This document shows, piece by piece, positions 23,870 through 36,092 of a stretch of DNA of 64,000 nucleotides (position 1 is its first letter; each line of letters begins with the position of its first letter). A model generated the notes under the pieces. That model did no database searches and was not told the DNA's origin. It saw nothing but the letters and a program-made list of their open reading frames with translations. The stretch is from assembly GCA_001600415.1 (NCBI GenBank), contig BCJX01000009.1:859294-923293 (forward strand). Reading direction: 5' to 3'. The translations under genes and the position numbers were made by a program. Source of the DNA: Pascua guehoae (taxonomy: Eukaryota; Basidiomycota; Tremellomycetes; Trichosporonales; Trichosporonaceae).

Positions 23870-23979
23870 GGTGTTGGGTGCTGTCGTAGAGGTGAGGCAA
23901 GAGTACCAGTGTCGAAGACAGTCGATGAGCGAGGGCGGAGCGAGGAGCGTGGAGAAAGACCAATCTCCAGTCTCAGCTT

Positions 23980-23989
23980 GATATATACC
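23980..23989 (-). promoter_or_regulatory. TATA-like box of the 23869 gene
   Basis: Minus-strand GGTATATATC about 115 bases before the ATG, followed by a CT-rich leader. Confidence 0.5.
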
Positions 23990-24529
23990 ATGTTATCTCC
24001 CTTGTTCTGCCGGTTATCGCAACCCGGGCCGCGTCCTGCACCGCCCTGCGCTCGGTCCCCTTCATCAGGTGGCCGTATCGGCTGTTCCGTGCTTCTGAAG
24101 TGTTCGCAATCGGGCATCAGTCTGGGGTATCGCCCCCGCCAGACCGGTACTTGCCATGTCGGTGACTTTGGCGAGCGCGTGTTCCTTCTTTCCGCGCGTA
24201 TCCGCGTGGTGGCACATGGTGGAAGGGTAACGGCCGCCGGGCACGCTTTCGCTTCTAATGCTACCTCAGTGGGCACTTTGCGGTGCTTGTGGTGTTTGAG
24301 GTGCTTGCGGTGTTTGCGGTGCTTGTGGTGCTTACGGTGCTTGCGGTTCTTGCGGTGCTTGCTGTGCTTGCAGTGTTTGTGCTCGTTCCGCAGCTCATCG
24401 TGCAACCCCGTGAGTATGGGCAACTGTCCACTCCCATTCCACCACAACCGGGTCTGCTGTCTCCACTGCAGAAGTCCACAACTCTCCCACATCGTACTTC
24501 ATGATCATCCTACAACCCACTCCCATCGC
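23990..24529. other. intergenic with 9-bp minisatellite
   Basis: Separates two minus-strand genes. Apart from the minisatellite at 24281-24386 I see no gene. Confidence 0.5.
24281..24386. repeat. 9-bp minisatellite (CGGTGCTTG)
   Basis: About twelve tandem, slightly diverged nonamers. It is open in several frames, but the translations are pure repeats (for example VLAVLAVLAV), so I do not call it coding. Confidence 0.9.
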
Positions 24530-26034
24530 TCAAACGGCCCCGGGAAACGTCTCGAGCACCCGACGCTTCATCGCCTCGAGCGCGCCCTTGGACTCGCCCA
24601 GCCGCCGGTGGAGATTGTACCGCGTTTGACGGAGGGTGCGCGCCGTCGCCCGGAGGCTCGCGCGGAGGGCGTCGGCTTCGGTTTGTGTGCTGTCGGGGGG
24701 TGGAGGTTGGTTGTTGTGGGTCATGGGAGCAGTGGTCGTGGGGGGAGCAGTGGCAGGGGGAGCAGTGGTGGTGGTGGTTGTGGTGGTGGTGGTGGTGGTC
24801 GGGGTGATGGTGGTGGTTGTGGTGGTGGTTGTGGTGGCTGGGGCGGCGTTGGAGGTGGAGCCGTAGGGTTGGTTGGTGGCCGTCTCGATGGCACTGTTGT
24901 CCGAGGTTTGGCTGTTGGCGTCCGTGAGAGTAGCCTCGGACGTGGTGGAGGTGGTGGTACCGCTCGAGGTAGCGGCGCTGGAGGTAGTGGCATTGCAGGC
25001 GGCCGCGTTGGAGGTGGCGGCGTTGGTGGGTATGGTGTTGACATGATCAATGGCGCTATTGTGTGCCGCAGCCAAGCAGTCGCGGAGGTCCTTGTCCAAC
25101 GTGTCCAGGCAGTTGTGCGAGTGTTCGATGTGGCGGTAGAATGTCTTGCAGAAATCCACGCCTGTAGAGCGAAGGATATTGTTCTCGGCCTGGGTCGCCT
25201 GCAGCTCAGTCTCGAGTTGGTCGATTTTGTGGTGCGCCGCAAGCAGTCGAGTGTAGAGGAGTGTAAAGCTCGTTTCGATGAACCCCTGGGCAGCAGGGGA
25301 CAAATCGTCCCACGGTTGAGGATTCAGGACTGGCGAGCTGGGTCCCGCCTCCGAGTTGTCGCTATTGGGATTGCCGACTTGCTCGCGGTTGACAAACACC
25401 TCGGCTCCATGGGGGCTTACAGGGCGAGTCGGGGAGGCCTAGCTGATTAGGGATGCTAACAGCAATGACTCATGAAACTTACTGCAGTAATGTCCGGCCC
25501 AGGAACTGCCATAGAACTCTCATCGTGCGGTAGGCCTGGCGATTGTGTGCCATCGGAGGCAAGGCTGGCCATGATGTGGCGGCGGCGGATGGCGTGCGAT
25601 GTCGTGGCGCGTACAACCGCACCGCAAAGCAACCTCACGGCGTCTTTCTCTTCAGTACTGAGCTGAGCAATAGTGGCTCGCCATTCGAGAGCATGGGTGA
25701 CTGGACTACTGGCCGAAGGGTTGAACCCAATCGGGTTGCTAAGAAAAGGCCAGAGTTGAGAGGCCGAACCGGGCGTAGGAGGCCGAGGGGTAGTTGGAAG
25801 AGGCACCTCATGCGCTTGGTTTGGCACCCACGTCGAAGGGCCGGAAGAGGGTTGGCCCAAAGGTGAGGCGCCCGCCTCATCAGTTAAGAACTGTTGAAGG
25901 GTAGTGTACTGCAGCGACAGGGGGGAGGGGCGGCGGGGGGTGGTGCTGTTCGGGTTGACGACCTGGTTTTCAGGATGGAAGACTTGGACATCGTCCTCAC
26001 CCCAGGTGACGTGGCGGTGGCGAGAGTCTGCCAT
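24530..26034 (-). CDS. orphan protein with coiled coil and poly-threonine tract (about 486 aa)
   Basis: Not recognised. Two minus-strand exons (26034-25483 and 25438-24530) with a 44-nt GTAAGT intron, phase 0. Residues 1-184 are Pro/Ser-rich with a helical segment around 115-150. Residues about 232-275 form a coiled coil (core HHKIDQLETELQATQAENN). About residues 370-420 are a near-pure threonine tract encoded by ACC/ACA repeats at 24.72-24.86 kb, likely to be length-polymorphic. The last 45 residues are a charged helical end. A TATA-like box lies upstream (26108-26115). It forms a same-strand pair with the coiled-coil gene at 26763. Function unknown. Confidence 0.8.
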
Positions 26035-26107
26035 GAAGAAAGGAAACAGCTAGCTGCTGGAGAGAGTGAGAGGGTTAGAGACATCAGAGTGAAGCAAAAC
26101 CGTGGCC

Positions 26108-26115
26108 TCTTATAC
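26108..26115 (-). promoter_or_regulatory. TATA-like box of the 26034 gene
   Basis: Minus-strand GTATAAGA about 75 bases upstream of the ATG, followed by a CT-rich leader. Confidence 0.5.
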
Positions 26116-26762
26116 TTATCTGTCGTGTTTGGGGTGCAGTTATGGGGAGGTCAAGAACCAAACACTGTCCGTTACCGCACCGTACAGCCTCTCAGCGTCG
26201 GGCAAGAATGGGGCACTGGCTTATCACCACCAACCTATGATAGTCACATACCACCGAGCACTGTTGCCAAAGGATGGCGTGTGTCTTCTTTCTCTAGGGG
26301 CTGTTTGTCACAGCTTAGCACAGTTGGGACAGTTAGCCACCTAAGCAGACAGCAATGTCCACAACAGCCACACAGTGTCGCCCCATCCGGCGCACTTGTA
26401 GGCATTGTCTTCATTGTTCGTATGGAACACGACACACATTACCATGTGGGACAAGGCAGAATAGGGTGAATGCCGTGGTTGCTTCTACTGAGCCCTCGTG
26501 GCACATTCTGTCATTTGGTACCATTACGAAGGTTCGTGGCGCACGCACTTTGCTCGTCTCTCGCTGGTCTTCAGTCGGAAGCTGCTTCCCTCAACACACG
26601 ACCCCCAACTCACAACCCAGCACAATAGTACTAGCGTACCAACTGGCAGGGGGTGAAACAACATGACTTGGCCTCTTCCTCAACATCCGACATCTGCATG
26701 CTTCTTCTCCGATTGGTGGTTACAGGTGTGTACAAGAGGGGCGCGAAACACAAACAACGGAA
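26116..26762. other. intergenic, no gene seen
   Basis: Between two minus-strand orphans. No supported frame. Confidence 0.45.
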
Positions 26763-27498
26763 CTAGAACGGGTTGACATTGGGCTCGACGCTCCCCTGGT
26801 CGATCTTGTCGGAGGCGCGTGCATTCTTGACGAGCTCAACGTAGTACCGGAGATTTGACTCGAGGTTTTCGATTCGGATGTCACGATGCTTGACGGCCAG
26901 CGTCTTCTGCTCGACTTGGGTGCGGAGCGAGGCATTTTGCATCTGGAGGAGCGTGTACTCGTCCGTCCGTAACTGGAGAGCCTGTTCGAGACGGAGAATG
27001 TGGTCGTTGGGGTCGTTGATGTTCTTGTACCGGTCGATCTCCTGGTTCTTCTTCTCGAGCAGACGGTTGTACCGGGTGATGAAGCGGTCCTTCTCCTGTA
27101 CCTGCTCCTCGAGCTTGGCCTTTTCGGCGCCCCACGCGAGCGCCGCTGCCGCGTGCGCCGCCCTGGCCTCGGAGAGCCGGTGCTCTTGGGCCTGTAAATA
27201 GCCCTCGTACAAGTCGATGGTGCTGCTCAGCCGGGACTCGGACCGCTCGCACTGCCCGCAAGGTGGAGGGGGCGACGGAGACGGGGGCTCGTGCGCTGCC
27301 GAAAAGTTGGGGTACCGGGTGGACGCCGTGCCGTTCAGCTCGGGCATGGACAGGTCGTTGACCATGGCTGGACTCGAGTGGATATAAACATCGAGGTCGA
27401 AGGTGTCGTCCCCTGCGTCGCCGTGCTTCTGTTTATCAGCTGGATACACACAGCGAGTTTAGTTCACCCACCTCTGTGAAGAATGCTCCAGACGCCAT
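26763..27498 (-). CDS. orphan coiled-coil protein (about 230 aa)
   Basis: No family recognised. Two minus-strand exons (27498-27472 and 27428-26763). The first codes only nine residues (MASGAFFTE); the 43-nt intron has a GTGGGT donor and a CTGAT branch next to the acceptor, phase 0. Residues about 10-75 are acidic then proline-rich (SPSPPPPCGQC). Residues 75-210 are one long coiled coil with charged heptads (cores AEKAKLEEQVQEKDRF and RIENLESNLRYYVELV). The helical length suggests a dimeric rod or tether; that is inference. The tiny first exon resembles the other minus-strand orphans. Confidence 0.82.
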
Positions 27499-28468
27499 GG
27501 TGCCGAGGGTTGAATGCGCGGAGCGTGTCGCACTGGTGGTGTGTCGCGTGAATGGTAGAGGTGCAAGAGCTACGTGGAGGTGAAGGGGAGCGTACCCATG
27601 AGTAGTGGTAGTGAGAGACGAGTGACACGCGGCACAGTCATGACGATCCACGGATGCAAGATGCAAAGAACAAAACAGTCATCAGTGAGTGCGTGTGTTG
27701 TGGAGCGGAAAAGCATGAGAAGTGCACGCAGCGCCCTGCTTTGCACCACCTCGACTTTCACAATCAGGGCCAAGAGTGACATTGACAACGAGGCATCGAG
27801 CCAAACACGACCACACGCGACTTGCTTGGCTCGCCCCACCGTGACGTGAGGTATATGCGCGTCGCGCGTCGTGCATTGTTAGCGAGGGCCAGATGTCAAC
27901 ACAGCAGAGGTCAGTGCTCAAAGAATCACGGGCGGCTCCACTCCAGCGCGCCCAGCGATTGTTCCTCTCAGTCACCCGGTGTAATCGGTGCCCGTGCTGC
28001 TCGAGCAGTACACGCAGTGTGTTTTGTGGAATGCTAAGAACGTGGCCATTTGGCCAACTGGAATGCGTCAAGCGGGCGTGGTGCCGTCGGAACGCCATCA
28101 GCCACGCACAGAGCGCTGCGCGCTGCAGCTTGCAACAAGGCGGCACCTGTACTGCCAGGCACCCATACTGCTGTTTGACGGTGATATCAGAGTCCGTCCT
28201 TTCCACTCGCCTCCCTAACTGGGCCATGATCAGATTCACGAAGGTGTCCAACTTGAACACTCACTCTTCATGAAGCATGGGCAGAGGTGGACGCGGTGAA
28301 AGCGAAGAATGCCGAAGAACAACACCAGAGCAAGAGCAAAACCTGCGGAAGCAAAATGAATGAATCGGCTGACACCGAACCGGGTTCCGGCATCTTATCT
28401 CGAGTGTTGCCGAACGCGACCCCCAAGTTGCCCCACACAACGGACACTCCTCCACCCAACCCCAGCCC
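27499..28468. other. intergenic between divergent genes, no gene seen
   Basis: Shared upstream region of the coiled-coil gene (-) and the thioesterase (+). A 192-codon minus-strand open frame (27682-28260) has no coding character (Arg/Cys/His-rich) and I do not call it. Confidence 0.5.
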
Positions 28469-29238
28469 ATGTTTGCGGCACGAACACTCCAACGGGCACT
28501 GCGAGCAACAAGACCGCTATCGACGATGGCGACGGACACCAAGGGCATGATCAAGGCCACGGCCGCTGACCATGACCACTTCAAGGCGTACCTGAGCGTC
28601 ATGAAGTTTGCAAAGGAGATCGGGTCGGACGTGAGGCCGTACGCCTACGACCCTTTCCCACCGCTCGTCAAGGGCGGTCGCCGGGCGGACGGGTTCCGCA
28701 TGGTGTACGAGGCGGTGGCTGGCGAAAGTGAGTGGATGCAGGCCGCAAACAATGAGGCGGTGCGAGGGGGGGCGCACGTCGCTCCGCTCCGAGCAGCCGG
28801 CCAGCCGCTGACGATTAGACTGGGACAATGGCCTCGGCAACGTGCACGGCGCGTGCCACGCGTGGCTTGTGGACAAGTACGTGACTGGATCTCATCTGTT
28901 CGGTGCTGACACACAAGCTGCACGACAGCGACGGTGGAAAAACTCTCGGTGCCGGGGTTCTGGGGCGAGCCCATGTCCGGCGGCGTCAGCCTGTCCATCG
29001 ACATGACTTACTACTACCCGTGCCCCATTGGTGCGCGCCTCGCCATCAATGTCGTCATTGAGCGTATTGGCCTCACCCTCGGAAACACGAGCTGCGAGGT
29101 GAGTGTCATGCCCGGCAGGTGTGCTAACGTGTTAAGATTGTCGACTGGGACACGGGCAAAAAGTATGCCAGGGGAGATCACGTCCAGGCATGGTCCGGCC
29201 GCCCACTCAAGAAACCAGCAGAACAGAGCAAGTTGTAG
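28469..29238 (+). CDS. hotdog-fold acyl-CoA thioesterase, mitochondrial
   Basis: Predicted to hydrolyse acyl-CoA thioesters (PaaI/ACOT13-like 4HBT superfamily). Exons 28469-28727, 28819-28876, 28918-29098 and 29137-29238 join to about 199 residues. The N-terminus (MFAARTLQRALRATRPLST) is basic, hydroxylated and free of acidic residues, as in mitochondrial presequences. The hotdog core follows: GNVHGACHAWLVDNCTT matches the family G-x-x-HGG-x-x-x-x-x-x-D helix, and GVSLSIDMTYYYPCPIGARL with NVVIERIGLTLGNTSCEI gives the central strands. The third junction was chosen at acceptor ACACAAG because it alone keeps the downstream frame. Substrate is unknown. It is divergent from the 27498 gene. Confidence 0.9.
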
Positions 29239-29640
29239 AGGACAGCCGAGCCTAAGTAGATGAATACAGAGGGGAAACAACCATCGTAAGCCTCCTGCAC
29301 GTGCGCACGTGAAACATGTTCTTGTGCTCCGTGTCTCCGTGTCGCGTCCAGACGTGGTTAGCAGCGGTGTGACCAGCCACGGCGCATGTGCACATGACCT
29401 CTGAAGGTGGGAATGGGAGTCGACCGTGCCTGGGTGGGAGACCTGGGGAATCTGGCGTGCGAACTTGAAATACCGTGCCTGTTGGAACATCGGCGGCGGT
29501 GTGGCGGGTTGGCATCATAATTGATGGCGAGGAAATCCGGACGCATCCGGCGTGTCGTTCATGTCGGAAAAACACAGCCTCCGTGTGAACTGGTGGGGTT
29601 GGTGCGAGCAACGACATGCTGGAGACGCACATTTTCACGA
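29239..29640. other. intergenic, no gene seen
   Basis: 3' flank of the thioesterase gene; no supported frame. Confidence 0.45.
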
Positions 29641-29650
29641 CTTATAAGAT
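29641..29650 (+). promoter_or_regulatory. TATA-like box before the small ORF at 29712
   Basis: CTTATAAGAT 62 bases upstream of the ATG, with a CT-rich leader between them. Confidence 0.45.
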
Positions 29651-29711
29651 GCGTGTTGGTGTTCCCATTCTCTACTCATCTCTCCTCACTGCATAAATCC
29701 ACCTTGGCACC

Positions 29712-29846
29712 ATGGACGAAGTTCAGCCTGCCACATCGTCGTCTCAGCAGCCGCCGGCCCAGGCTCCCGCGTCTCCGCCCTGGCCGTGGCCGTTCCCCAC
29801 GCCGTACCCTACTCCCTCGCGTCCGCCTTCGCCTCTGCTCATTTGA
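29712..29846 (+). CDS. possible small Pro-rich protein (44 aa)
   Basis: The ATG in good context (CACCATGG) sits behind a TATA-like box and a CT-rich leader and opens 44 codons rich in proline and serine (start MDEVQPATSSSQQPPAQA), ending TGA. The composition matches the disordered parts of the other orphans. It may be a real small gene or the 5' remnant of a larger orphan, because no downstream exon can be joined convincingly. Confidence 0.4.
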   Translation: MDEVQPATSSSQQPPAQAPASPPWPWPFPTPYPTPSRPPSPLLI

Positions 29847-32800
29847 GGCCCGACCACGCTAAATTAAATTACATGTGTACCAACACCAAAGTACGTACGT
29901 CTCGCTGGTTTGGCTCACCCCCAGCATTCATCATCAAACCATCGGAGGAGCAATTGGAGAAGAGAGTGTTGATGTAACTTTCGGGTTGTACTATAGTCTG
30001 AAGCGCCTATCATTCATTTACGCATGCACTCTCTGGGCGTGAGCAGATGGATGTTGCAACTCGAGCACCACGCAGCCGAAGCATAGGGACGACCTATCTC
30101 AGGGTCGTGAGGGAGAAAGCCGACTGCATACATGTGGCAGCAAGGGCAAAGGGGAACGGCGTGTCAGAGGGACGTATAATGAAATTCCGCTCTCAGCAAG
30201 CATACTTTCAACATCCCGGCACGCTTGTGGTGCCGGTGTTGCAAGCCAGGGTCTCCACACTACAGCAGGGGAATGGTGTATAGCGAGTCATCAGTCAGAT
30301 CTCAGGAGGGGATATGAACAAATTCATCTGCCCCATCAGCATAAGGGGACATAGGTTCTCGTGCTCACGGTCACTCTCACTCGACCACTGTGCTTGTATC
30401 CATCAAGTGTACTTGTTAATCCCAACGTTCCATCCCATCTCATTCCGGCAGCCAGTAATAGTGGATGTACAGCAAGTGTTGTGTAACTGTGAAGAAGCAG
30501 CTCTCGGTCGAAACGATGCACTCTTCACCGATGGATTTAAGATTTACTGCCAGCCGCCTGTTTACTGCCACCTTCCCTGGCAATGTTGAAGGCCGTTGCC
30601 TCACATGATCCCCTAAAACGAATGTTAAGTTCACTGGTCACCAACGCGAAGAGTGCCTCATCTGTTATCAAAAGGCTCGTATCTCTCCTGGCGAGGTTGT
30701 TTCCTCCTCTTGCTAACAAGTCTGCCATGATTCGCAGTCGTTGACAGTATCATGGGCCCTACAACTCCAACTGCACTGCACCCAACAGAGGCCATATCTG
30801 ATGCATGAGCGCGGACCGCTTGTAAGAGCTAAGCGAGCTTCATGAGCACATGGCTTTGCCTCGAGAGCTGCTGGTAGTTTCCCAGGCAGAAAATAAGAGG
30901 CACAGAGGAACATGAAGCAGGATTAAAACAAGCGTGGCAGAGGAGCACGAGGCAAAGCAAAGGAGGAAGAACCAAGGTGGCACGCCCCATAGCAATCCCC
31001 AGTTGCACCAGAAGTGGTGACCAAAGCTACAAGATTCCACACTTCTATCCTCTCGCAGAAGGTGGTCGCCTCAAGTGCATCATCCATGTCTATGCCCGCT
31101 TCCAAAATTATGGTAGCCAACGCGGAGTATCGCCCGCTCAGCCATAGGTGACCCCAGCATCTCCGACTTCGGCGGGATCTGCATCCACAGCCACCGCCAC
31201 TATCGGCCTCAGTCCCATCACGACGATGGACACCAACCCTGGCCAGAACAAGTCCCGCTCCCAGTCTCCACCAAAGAGCACAGCCTTGTTTCACGAATCA
31301 CGTTCGGGGCACTGCACGTATAGATCGTCATCACATCCGCTCCATTGTTTTCATTTCCACCGTGCCCGAGAACAACCCCAATTCTTAACGAAACGGTCCG
31401 GCATCGCCGGAGCAGTACACAAGAACAATAAGGTGGCCGTCCGCACACAGCGGACATGAATCACCTTGATGGTTGTCCCCAGATCGTGATGCTGTGCTTG
31501 AAGTACTCGGAATTCGTCGCTCAGCCCCCATCACGTTTGGTGTCGCCACCCAGCCTTCTTACACTGACATATATATCAACAGATCCAGAGAGGCGAACAG
31601 CACATTGCCATCATCGAGACCAACATCATTTACCTTGCTCTTTTCATCCAACACAGATAGATGGTATGGGCTCCGGCAGAGGCCCCTTTCGCAACACCTG
31701 GCACGTGACGGCCACGACGTAGTTGGTCGCACTCACGACCCAGTCAATCGCTTGGACGAAATTCTTGAGGGCTCTGAGCGGGGCACAGATATCTCCAGGG
31801 ACAGCATTGCGACTTAGAGCGCATGATTCACCCATAACGCACAATTGCCCCAGCCAAAGGTGACGAGGAAACGTAGCAGCTAAACTCTGGGGCAACTGGG
31901 CGCCTACCGATAAGTCAAGTCAGTGGGAGGAGTTGATCTACCTGTTGCAAAAGCAGGGGGTTGGACCGAGCTCTAGGGTTGTCAATGACACCCTTTCAGG
32001 TGCAGAACTGTTAGGCGCATCGTACAGTGCAGTCCCTTATTCTAGACCGTAGAATGCATATTTTCCTTTCGTGGTGACTTCTGTCGGTAATCCTGGCGGA
32101 AGTTACCAACTGGACGACGTTGTTTTTGGTTGCCAGAACGCGTCAACCAGCGCCTCCTCAAAACCATCCCAAATGTCCTCTGTTGCCGGGGGGCAGTGCT
32201 GACAATTATGTTAGCTACCAGCGGGGATGGTAAGAATTCTTCCAGAACCCCAGAATATCCCAACCCAGCTATGTGTTGTTGCTCGTGATGGAAAGCCGTC
32301 GAACGCGACGTGCCCACCTCGTGTTTATTTGGTTCCTGGTGTGAGGTGGCCCCACCAGGGGCAGCCAGTGCGTGTCTTCTACACTCTATCACAGCGGTGA
32401 GTAGCTTCTGGTGTTATGTTTCATGTGCACTCGAAAGGATGAGTGTTGTGATGGAGAAGTCTGCCTGGAAAGAGGAACCAAACACCGTTCGTCGCCTGCG
32501 GCAGTGGACCTCAGGCAACTAGCGCTCGTGGTGTTGTCGTACCGCATCGATACTGGCCCATGCTGTGGTTAGTGAACAAACACACACATACACATAAACA
32601 CATCCACGCAGGCACGCACACTAGGTCGTTCCATCACAATCCGGCGGCGCCACACGCACTTTGGGGTAGCACTACTGCCATCGTCCTTGAGGCACTAGGC
32701 CCCAGTGCTCTCAAGTTGTTGATGTTGGAGAAAGAAAAATGATTGCTCCCGGGTGGCTAGCGTACACACACGATCAGCCACTATTCGGTTACAGGGGCGC

Positions 32801-33199
32801 AAGAAGCATAAAGTGGCAGCGCCACTGGTTTCTGCCTTCACCTCCTCGTCATGTCGGGCCGTCCTGGACACAAACACTGACGGTCCTGGCCAAACATTGC
32901 TACCGCCCTTCTCAATGTTTGGGAGATGGCGAGTCCATGTTACCAGGGGGATCTCTGGCGGCGTGATGGTATTTAATCCAGGACGGTGGCAACACTTTTT
33001 CATCTCTCCACCTCTTCCACCTTCCACCTCTTCCACCTCTTCCACCCCTTCCACCTCTTCCACCTCTTCCACGCTTTTCTCATCTCTACATCCTCTTCAT
33101 CTCTTCCACCCACCTTCGCGAACGCAAACTATCCCATTCCCATTCCAGTCTGCCAACTCCTCCCACTCTCTCCTATCTCCGCCCTCCCCTCCGCTAAGC
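29847..33199. other. 3.3-kb stretch without recognisable gene
   Basis: Several short open frames on both strands (for example minus-strand 31644-31895 and 30923-31294), but none has splice-compatible neighbours or a recognisable domain. It may contain decayed genes. The last 250 bases hold a TATTTAA box (32970-32976) and a CT-rich repeat and should be the promoter of the 33200 gene. Confidence 0.45.
33007..33073. repeat. CCACCTCTT tandem repeat in promoter/leader
   Basis: About seven imperfect 9-bp units directly upstream of the 33200 ATG, downstream of the TATTTAA box; probably part of the transcribed leader. Confidence 0.85.
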
Positions 33200-36092
33200 A
33201 TGCGCGAAGATCTGAACCTGCTGCGCTTGCGCAAAAGTCAGCTGGACATAGACGACCCCATTGCTATCCGGGGCAAACTGCCACGCAAGCCTCCGCTTCG
33301 CGATGTAACGAACCTTACGCCCACCTTAACGGATATTCTGGACCCTCCTCCCCTTGGAGACCGCTGGATCGAACGGTCCGCCCAAGACCGAACCCCCTCG
33401 CCTCACCCAGCAAAGGCCGCTCGCACCCGGGGGCAATCTCTGCCCTACCTTCCCGCGGGTCACCACCGGAGCCATGGGCGTGATGCCCCCTCCACTGTTC
33501 TTCCCCCTGTAGACAAGGAAAAGGGGGGTATTCGTTCTTCCAAGTCCTTCGCCAACTTGAAGGAATCATTGGGCTCGGTCAGAGGCTCCGTTAGCAAAGG
33601 AACGAATGCGATCTTGAAAACGGCCCGCAAAGCAAAGAAAAGCATTTCGGACAAAGCGGTACGTGTTGTGGCTGTCGCATTCACTCCCTCCCCCATTGCG
33701 AACACTTCCATTGCTAACATTTCCACAGGCGTCCATCGTGCGTGGCCCCGACAACCCCCCCCGCCACCTGTCACGCGGTTTTCCCATTTCGGGCCCTGTG
33801 ATGACAGAGGAGAAGCGGCAGGCGGTGTTAAGTCACATTCAAACTGAGGACGTGTGGGGGCTGCGTCAAGCATGCGATCGCGACCTGCCTCCCCTGCCCA
33901 CAACTCTTGAACCAGCCGATGACCTCGGTGCTTCAACATCAACCAGAAATACGACATTGCTGGCCGACACGACGGAGGGTTCTTGGGTTGTGTGCGGCGA
34001 CTCGGTCCGTGGCCTGCCCTACGGCTCCCGCGTTTTCCACGCCAAACAGTTCCAAACAAACGAGAACGGACCCGCCAGCGTCCGTCGCCAAAAGACCAAC
34101 CGTACGTCCAACCCCCATCGTCCACCATTGACAGTAGACGAGGACATCCTCCAGACTTCCCAGCCCGCCGGCACCCAGCAGTCGCAGTCCGAGGGCGTTT
34201 CGAAACCCTTCCGTGACGCTGCCACCACCGTCACCGCCCGGTTGTCCCGTCGTCCACAGACCGAAAGGAACTACGTCGCAGAATCAACGCGCCCCAAGTA
34301 CAGCCGCCCACCGCTGCCCGACTGGGCACCACCTGGATCATCTATTCTTCCCCCGGCACCCAAGCTTCCCACTTTACCGCGTCCGCCCACTCCGCCGCCG
34401 AAGCCCACCCGCCCCGGTCGTGTTTTCCCTGAGAACATTCCAGCTCGCTCTACCGCCAACGAGCTCGATGCTGCACAAGGTCTTGTTCAGCTCTCCTACC
34501 CCGGCCGCCAGGCCCACGAACAGGCTCTGCAGCATGCCCCTCCCCGTCCGCCGCACCCTGGTGCTCCCATCGATCGCTATGGTCACCTCGGTCGTTCAGC
34601 CTCGCGTCGGGCTCCAGACCAGCACACCACACGCGGTCACCCCCATCCAGAGCCTACTACCGCCAACCCTGGTCGTCCCCACACCCCGACTCCGCACTAC
34701 GGCCAAATCGCCCAATCCGCATCTCATCCTGTCCCCCCGCAAGTCCCGGCGCCGGCTGGTGACAACGACTTCCATGCAGTCACGACCCAGGGCCGGTACA
34801 GCGTCCAGCTATCCGAGCTCTCTCGCCCGGGGTCCGTTGCGTCGCAGAACACTATCAACACCCCGGTGTATGGGACCGTCGCCAAGCGCCCTACCGTTCA
34901 GTCGGTGCCCCACACTGTGGCGAGCGTGCAACCCATGGCTGCGGCTTGGGGCGAGCAGCGCACTCGTGGGGAGGGCAGTCGTGGGGAGGGCAGTCGTGGG
35001 GAGGGTAGTCGTGGGGAGGGCAGCCGTGGGACGCGGCGCGGTGGTGGCTCGGCTCGTCGTGCTTCGGCAACGCCGACCAACGCCCAGCCTTCGGGCACGG
35101 ACAACAAGTACCTCACGGTGCCCAACCAGTTTAGTGGTCGTCGTTCGCTTCGCCGCCGCACTTCGTCTCGCGGCTCTGGTATGGCGCCTCAGCACACACG
35201 CCATGCGTCTGGCGCGACCGACGAAAACCAACTCGATGCAGTCAAGGCGGCGCGCCGTCGCACCTCGGTTATCGGTCTGTTCGATGACACGTCTACGCCC
35301 ATCATTTACAGCGCCAGCCACCCACAGTCGACGTCGCCAACGAACACACATAGCCGCTCCCAGTCTGCTTCATCAAACGCACATGCCTATCCGACTTCGT
35401 CTCTTTTGGCTCCGCCTCCAAACACGGCGCGCGACCCAGCGATGGAGACACGCGCCCTGCGCCAAATTTATCCCAGCATGCGCGACACGCCCCGTCCCCC
35501 GCGCCCGTCCGAGGTTCGTATAGGTGCACACATTGACACGACTGAAAACAATGCCCATACGCCAGGTTACATCAGTGTGATCCCGCCCACGCCGTCGCCC
35601 CCCCCAAAATCAGCGATATGGTACCCCACCCCTATCTGTGGCCGCAGACCCCACAGCAACGACCCGGCCCTTGACGTGTCCAACGCGCTGAATTCGAGTG
35701 GTCACACCACGACCCACCGTGGTGCCGGCTCGCGCCATACACGCTACACCGTGCAACGCAACCCAAACACGCACCCAACGGCCGGACCTTCTACCGTCCG
35801 CCTCCCGTTCCCGCAGCAAGAGGCCGGGCGTTCTACCGTCCGCCTCCCCTTCCCCCAGCAAGAGGACGGACCTCCTCTGCCGTTGACCCCTCGCGTCCCC
35901 CTCCGCGAACAAGAGGACGGACACCCACTCCCACCCATTCCCCGTCTCCCCTTCCCTGAGCAGGAGGACGGACCTACCCTGCGCCTCCCTCTCCCCGAAC
36001 AAGAGGGCCTGGACCTAGAGGCGCGCACACTCCGGTTCGTGGTCGGCCAGGCCCCGTACTTTGGACGTTCGCCCGACGAGGACGAGGACTAG
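33200..36092 (+). CDS. large low-complexity orphan protein (about 940 aa)
   Basis: Not recognised. Exons 33200-33658 and 33729-36092 with a 70-nt GTACGT intron, phase 0. The N-terminal 150 residues are basic and partly helical (KTARKAKKSISDKA). The rest is Pro/Arg/Ser/Thr-rich and predicted disordered. Two internal repeats are visible: four RGEGS pentapeptides (34964-35030, 15-bp units) and near the C-terminus about four degenerate 18-20-residue units around LPFPQQEDG (35780-36010). A proline-rich patch (PTLPRPPTPPPKPTRPGR) could be an SH3 or formin ligand. The C-terminus is acidic. First of three plus-strand disordered orphans in tandem. Confidence 0.8.
34964..35030 (+). repeat. 15-bp coding repeat (RGEGS x4)
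   Basis: Tandem CGTGGGGAGGGCAGT units inside the 33200 gene, in frame. Confidence 0.9.

Noticed and set aside
24283..24504. Hydrophobic plus-strand frame (VLAVLAVLAV) resembling a membrane segment
   Set aside because: It is the translation of the CGGTGCTTG minisatellite.
27682..28260. 192-codon minus-strand open frame between divergent genes
   Set aside because: No coding character and it would occupy both promoters; no intron partners.
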